Positions 1 through 7,225 of a stretch of 13,731 nt of DNA are shown one piece after another. Position 1 is the stretch's first letter. The number at the start of each line of letters is the position of its first letter. The notes below the pieces were generated by a model that was not told the DNA's origin, did no database searches, and saw only the letters and a list, made by a program, of their open reading frames with translations. Source of the stretch: Methylococcaceae bacterium UBA4132 (lineage in GTDB: Bacteria > Pseudomonadota > Gammaproteobacteria > Methylococcales > Methylomonadaceae); the NCBI GenBank assembly GCA_002380945.1, contig DFWO01000018.1:1-13731 (forward strand), in the 5' to 3' direction. The position numbers and the translations under genes are program-made.

Positions 1-86
1 GCACGCATCCTGCGTGCCGATTCTAATAATTCGCGAATCAATTCAAATTGTTCTCGACTAAGGTCGCTTGGATATTTTTTTCTCAT
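1..86 (-). CDS. IS5-family transposase, N-terminal part only (runs off the window edge)
   Basis: The minus strand opens with an ATG at 86-84 and reads 28 codons without a stop to the window edge. The first residues are MRKKYPSDLSREQFELI, followed by RELLESARR. This is the typical N-terminus of small IS5-family transposases (IS1031/IS427-like groups), recognised from memory of the family. The catalytic DDE core would lie outside the window, so whether the gene is intact cannot be judged. Only a weak Shine-Dalgarno-like stretch (AAGCGG) precedes the ATG. The gene is read in the same direction as the his genes and starts just downstream of hisC, so read-through from hisC is possible. The family call rests on the N-terminus alone. 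Confidence 0.7.
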   Translation of the reverse strand, partial: MRKKYPSDLSREQFELIRELLESARRMR

Positions 87-128
87 CCGCTTATTATCAG
101 GCTTTTAGATGAGATTTTGAACACGTTC
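1..128 (-). mobile_element. Terminal part of an IS5-type insertion sequence
   Basis: Upstream of the transposase ATG there is a short leader of about 42 bp. Read on the minus strand it begins GAACGTGTTCAAAATCTCAT, which looks like an IS terminal inverted repeat. It is immediately preceded by TTA (plus strand TAA at 129-131), a triplet compatible with the 3-bp TNA target duplication of the IS1031-type group. This places the end of the element near 128, 8 bp from the last base of the hisC stop codon. The second end and the second target copy are outside the window, so the exact boundary is inferred. Confidence 0.5.
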
Positions 129-136
129 TAACCCAA

Positions 137-1219
137 CTACAATTCTAAACTATTCCTTAACGCCACCAAAAATGCTGAATTTTCCTCAGGCTTACCAATC
201 GTTACCCGCAAACAATCGCTTAACAATCCCGCTTGTGGACTTAAATTTTTAATCAATACGCCTTGTTGTTTGAGTGACAAGAAAATATCCGTCGCTTTAT
301 CTTTTGGGGTTTTAAATAGAATAAAATTTGCGGCACTTGGATATGCGGTAATACCATCCAACGCGTTAAGCTGGTTAAAAGCAAACGCACGATCAGCACA
401 AATCGCTTGTGTCTGTGCATCGAATACCGCTTGCTGGTTTAAGGCGAATTCTGCGCTGGCTTGGGTCAAAATGTTGATGTTATACGGCAAACGGATTTTA
501 TTGAGTTGTTCAATAATGTTAGGTTGTCCTGCAATATAACCCAGCCGCAAACCCGCCAAACCCAATTTAGATACCGTGCGCATGACTAATAAATTCTCAT
601 ACTGCCCTAAGCGATTCATAAAACTGGCATCGGCAAACGGTGCGTAGGCTTCATCAATCACCACCAAACCGTGCGCGGCGTTAATAATCTCCAAAATTGC
701 CGCTTCACTAAATAAATTCCCCGTTGGATTATTCGGATACGCCAAAAAAATCACGCTAGGTTGATGCTCGGTAATCACTGCCAACATCGCAGGTAAATCC
801 AAATCAAAATCATCGGCTAACGGCACACCGTGATAACGCAATCCTAAACAATCGGCTAACTGCTTGTACATCACAAAACTCGGCGTAGCACTTAACACAC
901 TGGCATTCGGCGGCAATGCCATCAACAATAATTGAATAATTTCATCCGAACCATTGCCTAGCAAGACATCAAACTCATCGGCTATGCCATTGACGCGTTT
1001 AATCGTGGCGTTCAATTGCCGCGCTTCGGGGTCTGGATAGCGGTTTAATTCGCAGTCTTTTAACGTGGCTAGCCATTGTTGTTTGATTTCTTCTGACCAG
1101 TTATAGGGGTTTTCCATTGCATCCAACTTGATTAAGCCTTTCGCATCGGCAACATGATACGCCGATAAGGCTCTAACTTCTGGGCGAAAAATTTGGGTGA
1201 TTAAATTGTTTTTGGTCAT
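137..1219 (-). CDS. hisC: Histidinol-phosphate aminotransferase
   Basis: This PLP-dependent class I/II aminotransferase converts imidazole-acetol phosphate and glutamate to histidinol phosphate and 2-oxoglutarate in the cytoplasm. The 360 residues match the family length. Visible motifs are the ENPYNW substrate region (36-41), YPNNPTG (161-167), the PLP-binding Asp189 in IDEAY, and the Schiff-base Lys218 in TVSKLGLAGLRLGY. The ATG at 1219 gives a normal N-terminus, but no good Shine-Dalgarno precedes it. It is the last gene of the minus-strand run after hisD, separated by 97 bp that hold two palindromic repeats. The stop codon lies 8 bp from an IS end, so any native terminator has probably been displaced. 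Related aminotransferases can be hard to tell apart, but the context with hisD and hisG supports HisC. Confidence 0.95.
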   Translation of the reverse strand: MTKNNLITQIFRPEVRALSAYHVADAKGLIKLDAMENPYNWSEEIKQQWLATLKDCELNRYPDPEARQLNATIKRVNGIADEFDVLLGNGSDEIIQLLLMALPPNASVLSATPSFVMYKQLADCLGLRYHGVPLADDFDLDLPAMLAVITEHQPSVIFLAYPNNPTGNLFSEAAILEIINAAHGLVVIDEAYAPFADASFMNRLGQYENLLVMRTVSKLGLAGLRLGYIAGQPNIIEQLNKIRLPYNINILTQASAEFALNQQAVFDAQTQAICADRAFAFNQLNALDGITAYPSAANFILFKTPKDKATDIFLSLKQQGVLIKNLSPQAGLLSDCLRVTIGKPEENSAFLVALRNSLEL

Positions 1220-1240
1220 GATAGGTTTTAATGTAGTTGG

Positions 1241-1265
1241 GTAGGGTGGGCAATGCCCACTCTAC
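1241..1265. repeat. Intergenic palindromic repeat (GTAGGGTGGGCA type)
   Basis: The arms GTAGGGTGGGCA (1241-1252) and TGCCCACTCTAC (1254-1265) flank one base and pair with a single mismatch. The unit resembles short palindromic repeats that recur in intergenic regions of filamentous sulfur bacteria and some cyanobacteria; this is recollection, not a search. It lies between hisD and hisC and would form a stable hairpin in the his transcript. It has no U-tract, so it is not a classical terminator. Confidence 0.65.
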
Positions 1266-1278
1266 GAAGTTATTCATC

Positions 1279-1303
1279 GTGTCCACGCTGGAGCGGTGGG
1301 AAC
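1279..1303. repeat. Second, different palindromic repeat (CCACGCTGGAGCG type)
   Basis: CCACGCT (1283-1289), loop GG, then AGCGGTGG (1292-1299) pairs as an inverted repeat with one bulged G. The flanks GTGT and GAAC extend it weakly. It resembles a common GTTCCCACGCTCCAGCGTGG family of dispersed palindromes, a recognition from memory. It sits 13 bp from the previous palindrome in the same hisD-hisC gap, so this short spacer consists almost entirely of repeat DNA. Confidence 0.55.
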
Positions 1304-1316
1304 TATAAAGCCTAGA

Positions 1317-2621
1317 TTATTTAATACGATACTCTGCAGACCGCGCATGAGCGGTTAAAAACTCACCCCGTGCTAACACAGAAGCGGTTTTACCCAACTC
1401 ACTCGCGCCAGACTCTGAGCAGTTAATTAAACTGGTACGTTTTTGAAAATCGTACACGCCTAAAGGTGATGAAAACCGTGCGGTGCTGGAGGTTGGCAAG
1501 ACGTGATTAGGACCTGCACAATAATCGCCTAAGGCTTCGGCGGTGTAACGCCCCATGAAAATCGCCCCTGCGTGGCGGATTTGTTCGCATAAATCGGCTG
1601 GATTTTCGACCGATAATTCTAAATGTTCAGGTGCAATGATATTGGCAACATCCGCCGCTTGGCTTAAGTTATCGACTTTAATCAACGCACCGCGTGTTGT
1701 TAAAGAGGCTTGAATAATTTCCGCGCGTTCCATTGTTGGCAATAACTTGTTAATACTCGCTTCAACCGCTGTCAAAAACTCAGCATCATCACTGATTAAA
1801 ATCGCTTGCGCGTTTTCATCATGTTCCGCTTGCGAGAACAAATCCATCGCTATCCAATCGGGATTAGTTTTGCCATCGCACACGACCAAAATTTCCGAAG
1901 GTCCTGCAATCATGTCGATACCGACTTGTCCGAATACCAATTTTTTTGCCGTTGCCACATAGATATTCCCCGGCCCGACAATTTTCGCTACTGCTGGTAT
2001 GCTTTGTGTACCGTAAGCTAATGCTGCTACTGCTTGCGCCCCGCCAATGGTAAACACTCTATCCACACCCGCTAAATACGCCGCTGCTAATACCAGCTCA
2101 TTGCTATCACCGTTGGGCGTTGGCACGACCATAATCAGCTTGCCCACACCCGCAACTTTCGCAGGAATCGCATTCATCAACACCGAGGATGGATAAGCTG
2201 CTTTTCCACCTGGTACATACAAACCAACACGATCTAACGGCGTGATTTTCTGTCCCAACACCGTGCCGTCCACTTCGGTATATTGCCACGGTTGAATTTT
2301 TTGGTGTTCGGCATAAGCACGCACACGATCAGCGGCGGTTTGTAACGCCTGAGCTTGATTAGCGGGTAAGTTATGCCATGCGGCTTTTAATGTCTCTTTA
2401 GACATTTCCAACTCAGAAGCATCTTTCACCTGACGATTATCAAAGCGATTAGTGTATTCAATCACTGCCGCATCACCGCGTGTCCGCACATCGGCAATAA
2501 TATCTAACACCCGCCGATGCACGTCTAAATCATCGGTTTCATTCCATGCCAATAGGTGTTGTAATTGTTGGTCAAAATCGGGAGAAGTGGCGTTGAGTTT
2601 TTGAATGCTTAAGTCGGACAT
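1317..2621 (-). CDS. hisD: Histidinol dehydrogenase
   Basis: This zinc enzyme performs the last two steps of histidine biosynthesis, oxidising L-histidinol to L-histidine with two NAD+. I chose the ATG at 2621 (MSDLSIQKLNA), which gives 434 residues, the same length as E. coli HisD. An in-frame TTG 12 bases upstream would add only four residues. Family motifs seen are GPGNIYVATAKK, GPSEILVV, SQAEHDENAQA, the catalytic Glu-His pair in APEHLE, and the zinc-binding DYCAGPNHVLPT. No clear Shine-Dalgarno precedes the start. It follows hisG by 45 bp and precedes hisC, so all three are probably co-transcribed from the murA side. The protein looks complete. Confidence 0.97.
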   Translation of the reverse strand: MSDLSIQKLNATSPDFDQQLQHLLAWNETDDLDVHRRVLDIIADVRTRGDAAVIEYTNRFDNRQVKDASELEMSKETLKAAWHNLPANQAQALQTAADRVRAYAEHQKIQPWQYTEVDGTVLGQKITPLDRVGLYVPGGKAAYPSSVLMNAIPAKVAGVGKLIMVVPTPNGDSNELVLAAAYLAGVDRVFTIGGAQAVAALAYGTQSIPAVAKIVGPGNIYVATAKKLVFGQVGIDMIAGPSEILVVCDGKTNPDWIAMDLFSQAEHDENAQAILISDDAEFLTAVEASINKLLPTMERAEIIQASLTTRGALIKVDNLSQAADVANIIAPEHLELSVENPADLCEQIRHAGAIFMGRYTAEALGDYCAGPNHVLPTSSTARFSSPLGVYDFQKRTSLINCSESGASELGKTASVLARGEFLTAHARSAEYRIK

Positions 2622-2666
2622 AGGATTATACAAGTCGATAAAGGTTAAATTAAGAGTGTCAGGTAT

Positions 2667-3293
2667 TTATCGCTTCGCCAGCGTCTGCTCAAACTGCGCT
2701 AATAATTCAGCAATCGCGGCGTTTTTCATTTTCATGGCGGCTTTGTTGACCACGAGGCGTGAGCTGATTTCCATGATTAAGTCGCGCGGTTCCATGTCGT
2801 TGGCTTTTAGGGTGTTGCCTGTGTCCACTAGGTCTACGATGCAATCGGCTAAGCCGACTAGCGGGGCAAGTTCCATAGAGCCGTACAGTTTGATGATTTC
2901 GGCTTGTATGCCTAGGCTGGCAAAATAGCGTTGGGCGATTTTGACAAATTTGGTGGCAACACGCACTCGTCCATTGATGGGCGGCGCGTCTTTGCGCGTG
3001 GCGGTCATTAAACGACAACGGGCGATACCTAAATCTAGCGGTTCATATAAACTTTCTGCACCGTGTTCAAGGAGTACATCTTTACCTGCGATACCTAAAT
3101 CCGCCGCGCCGTATTCGACGAAGGTGGGGACATCGGTGGCGCGGATGATGACTAACTGCACATCAGGACGAGTAGTGTTTAAAATCAATTTGCGACAGGT
3201 TTTTGGGTCGTCAGTGGGGACGATACCTGCTTCTGCTAAGAGCGGCAGAGCTTCTTCGTAAATTCTGCCTTTGGACACTGCAATGGTAAGCAT
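2667..3293 (-). CDS. hisG: ATP phosphoribosyltransferase, short form (HisG-S)
   Basis: This is the first and committed enzyme of histidine biosynthesis, joining ATP and PRPP to give phosphoribosyl-ATP. At 208 residues it is the short form. It has the N-terminal KGRI region and the PRPP-binding segment DLVDTGNTLKAN, but lacks the C-terminal regulatory domain of the roughly 300-residue long form. Known family biology says short HisG needs the HisS-like partner HisZ to be active and feedback-regulated, so a hisZ gene is expected elsewhere in the genome; none is in this window. The start at 3293 is supported by a strong AGGAG five bases upstream. It begins 8 bp after the murA stop, indicating translation from the same transcript. 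Confidence 0.96.
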   Translation of the reverse strand: MLTIAVSKGRIYEEALPLLAEAGIVPTDDPKTCRKLILNTTRPDVQLVIIRATDVPTFVEYGAADLGIAGKDVLLEHGAESLYEPLDLGIARCRLMTATRKDAPPINGRVRVATKFVKIAQRYFASLGIQAEIIKLYGSMELAPLVGLADCIVDLVDTGNTLKANDMEPRDLIMEISSRLVVNKAAMKMKNAAIAELLAQFEQTLAKR

Positions 3294-3301
3294 AGCGACT
3301 C

Positions 3302-4567
3302 CTAGCGTGGTACGCGCTGAATGGTCGCGCCCAGTTGTGAGAGTTTTTCTTCAATGTGGTCGTAGCCTCTATCGATGTGATAGATGCGATCCACGAGTGT
3401 GCTGCCTTCGGCAACGAGCGCGGCAATCACTAAACTGGCAGAGGCTCTTAAGTCGGTTGCCATCACAGGCGCGCCTGTTAATTTTTCCATGCCTGTACAG
3501 ATAGCGGTATTAGATTCTAATTTGATATTTGCGCCCATGCGTTGCAGTTCTTGAACGTGCATGAATCGGTTTTCAAAGATAGTTTCGGTGATAATGCCTA
3601 CGCCTTCGGCAACGCAGTTCATGGCGATAAATTGTGCCTGCATATCAGTGGGGAATGCGGGATACGGTGCAGTACGCAATGACACGGCTTTGGGTTTTTT
3701 GCCGTGCATATCCAGTTCTATCCAGTCATCACCTGTAGTAATTTTTGCACCTGCTTCAACCAGTTTTTCTAACACAGCATCGAGTATATCGGGGCGAGTG
3801 TTTTTCAGTTTGACTTTGCCACCTGTGATGGCTGCCGCGCATAGATAAGTACCTGTTTCAATACGGTCGGGCAGAATATCGTAATGTAAATCGGGTACAC
3901 CTAATTTTTCTACGCCTTCAATGACTAATACATCAGTGCCGATACCTGTAATTTTCGCGCCCATTGCATTGAGGAAATGCGCTAAATCGGTGACTTCAGG
4001 TTCTTTAGCAGCGTTTTCGATGATGGTTATACCTGAAGCTAAAGTTGCCGCCATCAATAGGTTTTCTGTGCCTGTGACGGTAATTTGTTCTAACACTAAG
4101 CGACAGCCTTTGAGTCTATCGACTTTGGCATGAATAAAGCCACCTTCGACAGTGATGTCCGCACCCATTTTCATTAAGCCGTTTAAGTGTATATCGACAG
4201 GACGTGTGCCGATGGCGCAACCACCTGGAAGGGAAACGTGGGCTTCACCGAATCGCGCTAATAATGGTCCTAAAACTAGAATAGATGCTCGCATAGTGCG
4301 TACTAACTCATAAGGAGCTTCGTAGCTGGTGATGGAGTTGCTATCGACTTCGATATTCATTTTTTCATCGACCAACAACCGTACACCCATACGACCTAAC
4401 AGTTCCATTGTGGTGGTGATGTCGTGTAAATGCGGAATGTTGCCTACACTGACAGGGGTTGTTGATAATAAGGTAGCAGCAAGAATAGGGAGTGCAGCGT
4501 TTTTCGCACCAGAAATACGCAGTTCTCCAGAGAGTTTCGCGCCGCCTGTAATAATTAATTTATCCAT
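3302..4567 (-). CDS. murA: UDP-N-acetylglucosamine 1-carboxyvinyltransferase
   Basis: MurA transfers enolpyruvate from PEP to UDP-GlcNAc, the first committed cytoplasmic step of peptidoglycan synthesis. The start is set at 4567 (MDKLIITGG), giving 421 residues, close to the E. coli enzyme. The open frame continues 32 codons upstream, but that extension overlaps the end of mlaB and is unlike MurA. Visible features are Lys22 in SGAKNAALP, the PEP-binding Cys117 in PGGCAIGTRPVD (equivalent to E. coli Cys115, the fosfomycin target, so sensitivity would be expected) and the catalytic Asp in AFPTDMQAQF. There is no obvious Shine-Dalgarno. It lies 43 bp after mlaB, where many gammaproteobacteria have a BolA-like ibaG gene; none fits here. 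Confidence 0.97.
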   Translation of the reverse strand: MDKLIITGGAKLSGELRISGAKNAALPILAATLLSTTPVSVGNIPHLHDITTTMELLGRMGVRLLVDEKMNIEVDSNSITSYEAPYELVRTMRASILVLGPLLARFGEAHVSLPGGCAIGTRPVDIHLNGLMKMGADITVEGGFIHAKVDRLKGCRLVLEQITVTGTENLLMAATLASGITIIENAAKEPEVTDLAHFLNAMGAKITGIGTDVLVIEGVEKLGVPDLHYDILPDRIETGTYLCAAAITGGKVKLKNTRPDILDAVLEKLVEAGAKITTGDDWIELDMHGKKPKAVSLRTAPYPAFPTDMQAQFIAMNCVAEGVGIITETIFENRFMHVQELQRMGANIKLESNTAICTGMEKLTGAPVMATDLRASASLVIAALVAEGSTLVDRIYHIDRGYDHIEEKLSQLGATIQRVPR

Positions 4568-4610
4568 AGTGGGGAGTGTGTTTGGTGATGGGTGATAGGA
4601 AACAGCAAGT

Positions 4611-4919
4611 TCAGACAGCCGTTGCAAAGTAACTGGATGAATCAAAACCGCTGAGTTTGGCAAGATTGCGCAGTTGATCAGGAATATTTCTAAAATGTAA
4701 TTGAATTCTATGTTGGCGTGTGTATTTTATCCATTCAATCATCAATGCAAGTCCCGCACTGTCAGTACAAACGACACGACTGAGATCAATGGTAATCAGT
4801 TTGCCAGTATTCAAAAAATCGAAGGATTTAACTGTTTTTTTATCAATACTGGCAAAGGTTAAGTCGCCATCGACAACAAACTGTCCCGCGCCTTGGTCGA
4901 TAATCGTTAGTTTACTCAC
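4611..4919 (-). CDS. mlaB: MlaB, STAS-domain subunit of the Mla phospholipid ABC transporter
   Basis: This 102-residue cytoplasmic protein is essentially one STAS domain, with the helix-start motif CTDSAGLALMIEW typical of MlaB. In the known complex MlaB binds MlaF and is needed for assembly and ATPase activity of MlaFEDB. The start is GTG at 4919, overlapping the mlaD stop in the sequence GTGA. An AAGGGG about 10 bases upstream can serve as ribosome binding site. The overlap implies translational coupling of MlaD and MlaB. In the usual operon mlaC lies between these two genes and is absent here. A free anti-sigma-antagonist STAS protein is possible in principle, but the position makes MlaB by far the best reading. 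Confidence 0.9.
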   Translation of the reverse strand: MSKLTIIDQGAGQFVVDGDLTFASIDKKTVKSFDFLNTGKLITIDLSRVVCTDSAGLALMIEWIKYTRQHRIQLHFRNIPDQLRNLAKLSGFDSSSYFATAV

Positions 4920-5401
4920 TCTTTTTTATCCCCTTGGGCTTTTTCTTCGGCAGATTTGAATAAGAACTGACCAATGACTTTTTCGAGAATAATCGCTGAT
5001 TGGGTAATATCAATCTTGCTACCATTTTTCAAGACATCCTCTGAACCACCTGGTTCAAGATTCACATATTGTTCACCTAATAAACCTGCGGTAAAAATGC
5101 TGGCGGTGGTGTCTTCGGGGAGTGTGTTGTATTTGGTTTCAATCGCCATGCTGACGACTGATTGATAGGTTTTGGGGTCGAAACGAATATCCGTGACTTT
5201 ACCGATTTTAACGCCTGCGGCAGATACCGCTGATTTAATTTTTAAGCCGCCAGAGCTTTCAAAACTCGCGGTGACCGTGTAAGTGTCTTTATCACCAAAC
5301 GAGCTGAGATTACTGACTTGTAAGGCAAGAAAAAATAGCCCAGCAATACCTGCTGCGACAAAAAGACCCACCAGTGTATCTTGAGTGGCTGTGTGCTGCA
5401 T
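4916..5401 (-). CDS. mlaD: MlaD, MCE-domain subunit of the Mla phospholipid transporter
   Basis: MlaD is anchored in the inner membrane with a periplasmic MCE domain that forms a hexameric ring holding phospholipid. I chose the ATG at 5401 (MQHTATQDTLVG, 161 residues). It has GGAG nine bases upstream and begins one base after the mlaE stop. A TTG at 5416 in the same frame would overlap mlaE. Residues of about 8-32 form one membrane helix (LVGLFVAAGIAGLFFLAL). The MCE domain follows, with VTASFESSGGLKIKSAV, AGVKIGKVTDI and the conserved GLLGEQYVNLEPGG. A C-terminal helix ends in a charged tail. The GVKIGKV core and gene order distinguish it from multi-MCE PqiB/YebT proteins. Confidence 0.95.
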   Translation of the reverse strand: MQHTATQDTLVGLFVAAGIAGLFFLALQVSNLSSFGDKDTYTVTASFESSGGLKIKSAVSAAGVKIGKVTDIRFDPKTYQSVVSMAIETKYNTLPEDTTASIFTAGLLGEQYVNLEPGGSEDVLKNGSKIDITQSAIILEKVIGQFLFKSAEEKAQGDKKE

Positions 5402-5402
5402 G

Positions 5403-6185
5403 TTAATCGTCTCCAAACATGAGTGCGGTAAGAATAAAATCGAGTCCTAAAATACTAAATGCCGAATTGACTACGGTGCGAGTAGTAGCACGGCTTACAC
5501 CTTCGGACGTTGGAATGGCATCATAGCCTTCAAACAAAGCAATCCATGAGGTGACAAAACCAAAAATGATGCTTTTAATTACACCATTAATAATGTCATC
5601 GTAAAAGTCGATTTGGTTCTGCATTTGTGACCAATACGCGCCGTCATCAACGCCTAATAAACCTGTGCCGACTAATTGTCCGCCAATAATACCAATCGCA
5701 CTGAATAACGACGCTAATAAAGGCATAGAAATAAAGCCAGCCAGAAAACGTGGCGAAATAATGCGGCGGATTGGGTCTATTGCCATCATTTCCATGCCTG
5801 ATAATTGTTCGGTGGCTTTCATTAAGCCTATCTCAGCGGTTAAAGCAGAGCCTGCGCGACCTGCAAATAATAATGCGGTTACCACAGGGCCTAGTTCTCG
5901 CACTAAGGAGGCGGCAACCATGATGCCCAAGCTTTCTTCTGCACCAAAATCAGACAGGATATAAAAACCTTGCAAGCCTAATACCATACCGACAAACAGC
6001 CCTGAAATAGTAATAATCAAAAATGACAGCACTCCGACCGAAAACAGTTGATTCATTAACAAGCGCGGTCTGGGTAATACGCTGAGAATGCCAGACAGGG
6101 TTTGCAACAGAAAATAAGTCGCTCGCCCCAGTTTAGTAAAGCTGGTGCGAGTGCTTGCGCCTAAGCGTTGAAAAAATTGCATCAT
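5403..6185 (-). CDS. mlaE: MlaE, permease subunit of the Mla phospholipid transporter
   Basis: This integral inner-membrane permease of the MlaE/YrbE family has 260 residues, the usual length. Hydrophobic segments are visible around LFSVGVLSFLIITISGLFVG, SLGIMVAASLVRELGPVVTA and later stretches. The family signature region RELGPVVTALLFAGRAGSA followed by EIGLMKATEQLSGMEMM is clear. Two adjacent ATG codons (6185 and 6182) are equally possible starts, and neither has a good Shine-Dalgarno. The gene precedes mlaD by one base. It is unusually separated from mlaF by 145 bp of repeat-bearing DNA, whereas mlaF and mlaE are normally adjacent. It forms the lipid pathway through the membrane between MlaF and MlaD. 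Confidence 0.95.
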   Translation of the reverse strand: MMQFFQRLGASTRTSFTKLGRATYFLLQTLSGILSVLPRPRLLMNQLFSVGVLSFLIITISGLFVGMVLGLQGFYILSDFGAEESLGIMVAASLVRELGPVVTALLFAGRAGSALTAEIGLMKATEQLSGMEMMAIDPIRRIISPRFLAGFISMPLLASLFSAIGIIGGQLVGTGLLGVDDGAYWSQMQNQIDFYDDIINGVIKSIIFGFVTSWIALFEGYDAIPTSEGVSRATTRTVVNSAFSILGLDFILTALMFGDD

Positions 6186-6214
6186 AAGATAAATGTTTTA
6201 TTTAAGTTGATTTT

Positions 6215-6320
6215 GTCTATGAAAAGCACGAAAGGCACGAAAAATGAACGGGCATCAACGGAGTTATAATGAACCAACATGAATAAAAATATTTTCGTGT
6301 TTTTGGTGCTTTTCGTGGAC
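6215..6320. repeat. MITE-like element with imperfect terminal inverted repeats between mlaF and mlaE
   Basis: The left arm 6215-6243 (beginning GTCTATGAAAAGCACG) and the reverse complement of the right arm 6292-6320 (beginning GTCCACGAAAAGCACC) match at 24 of 29 positions by eye. The ends flank about 48 bp without coding potential. The repeated ACGAAAAGCAC/GGCACGAAA wording resembles dispersed repeats known from several environmental bacteria. The element starts 10 bp after the mlaF stop and nearly fills the mlaF-mlaE gap. It could fold into a long hairpin in the mla mRNA. No transposase is encoded, so any mobility would depend on an outside enzyme. Confidence 0.6.
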
Positions 6321-6330
6321 TGTATCCTTA

Positions 6331-7158
6331 TCAATAGCGTTTTCCAGTCGATAACAAATCATCAACATACTCTTTAGCAGGATAATGAAAATGCACAGGT
6401 CCATCCGCCGCGCCTTTCATAAATTGCTGTACCCATTCAGAAGAGGACTGTTCAATTTGTGCAGGTGTACCGTGATCGACTACTTTGCCGTTAGAGATTA
6501 CATAGATGTAATCGGCAATCTGTGCGGTTTCCTGCACATCATGCGAGACGATAATACTGGTTAAACCCAATGTTTCATTTAAGGCTTTAATCAGCAACAC
6601 TAACACACCCATTGAGATAGGGTCTTGTCCTGTAAACGGCTCATCATACAAAATCATCATCGGGTCTAAGGCAATCGCTCTAGCCATTGCGACGCGGCGT
6701 GCCATACCGCCCGATAATTCATTAGGCATTAGCTGGTGCGCCCCTCGTAAACCAACCGCTTGTAATTTCATTAACACCAAAGAGCGAATCATGGACTCAG
6801 TCAAATGGGTATGTTCGCGCAAGGGAAATGCGACATTATCATAGACATTCATGTCAGTGAGTAACGCGCCACTTTGAAATAACATACCCATGCGTTTACG
6901 CAGTTCATACAATTCCTTGCGGCGTAAACGATGCACGTTTTGACCATCGACTGTTATCGTGCCTTGTTCTGGGTATAACTGCCCTCCGATTAATTTAAGC
7001 AGAGTGGTTTTACCTGTACCACTGGGTCCCATAATGGCGGTGATTTTACCGCGTTCAAAATCCAGCGAAATGTCATCAAATATTTTATTGTTGCCGCGAG
7101 AAAACGTTAAGTTGCGAACGGAGACTAAAGTGTTTTGAGAGGAATTGCTATTATCCAT
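6331..7158 (-). CDS. mlaF: MlaF, ATPase subunit of the Mla phospholipid transporter
   Basis: This cytoplasmic ABC ATPase drives the MlaFEDB complex. The 275 residues carry Walker A GPSGTGKT (44-51), the signature LSGGM (148-152) in the MlaF-typical LSGGMARRVAMARA, Walker B ending Asp172-Glu173 (ILYDEPFTGQDP) and the switch His206 (SHDV). The C-terminal extension with DGPVHFHYPA is also characteristic of MlaF and contacts a neighbouring subunit in known structures. The ATG at 7158 is the natural start, but the ribosome binding site is weak. It is first of the four mla genes. A plausible promoter lies about 40-65 bases upstream, so it may head the mla-murA-his transcript, although read-through from the hydrolase gene 87 bp upstream is also possible. 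Confidence 0.96.
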   Translation of the reverse strand: MDNSNSSQNTLVSVRNLTFSRGNNKIFDDISLDFERGKITAIMGPSGTGKTTLLKLIGGQLYPEQGTITVDGQNVHRLRRKELYELRKRMGMLFQSGALLTDMNVYDNVAFPLREHTHLTESMIRSLVLMKLQAVGLRGAHQLMPNELSGGMARRVAMARAIALDPMMILYDEPFTGQDPISMGVLVLLIKALNETLGLTSIIVSHDVQETAQIADYIYVISNGKVVDHGTPAQIEQSSSEWVQQFMKGAADGPVHFHYPAKEYVDDLLSTGKRY

Positions 7159-7196
7159 GCTGTGGTTGGCGTATCGGTTGCAAATCTGAGCTGACT

Positions 7197-7225
7197 ATTC
7201 TCTATGACTACTCTCTTACAGTCAA
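7197..7225 (-). promoter_or_regulatory. Candidate sigma-70 promoter of the mla-murA-his cluster
   Basis: On the minus strand TTGACT (7225-7220) is followed after exactly 17 bases by GAGAAT (7202-7197). The -35 matches consensus in five of six positions and the -10 in four. Transcription would start near 7190, about 30 bases before the mlaF ATG. It lies in the only gap upstream of mlaF. This is inferred from consensus alone. Confidence 0.4.

Noticed and set aside
2622..2644. TATAAT just upstream of the hisD ATG as an internal promoter
   Set aside because: It lies three bases from the start codon and has no acceptable -35 at 16-18 bases. It is probably a coincidence within a co-transcribed run.
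4568..4663. N-terminal extension of murA by 32 codons
   Set aside because: It overlaps the end of mlaB, does not resemble MurA, and the ATG at 4567 gives the usual family length.
5402..5416. TTG start for mlaD five codons upstream
   Set aside because: It would overlap mlaE, while the ATG at 5401 has GGAG at good spacing and the typical MlaD N-terminus.
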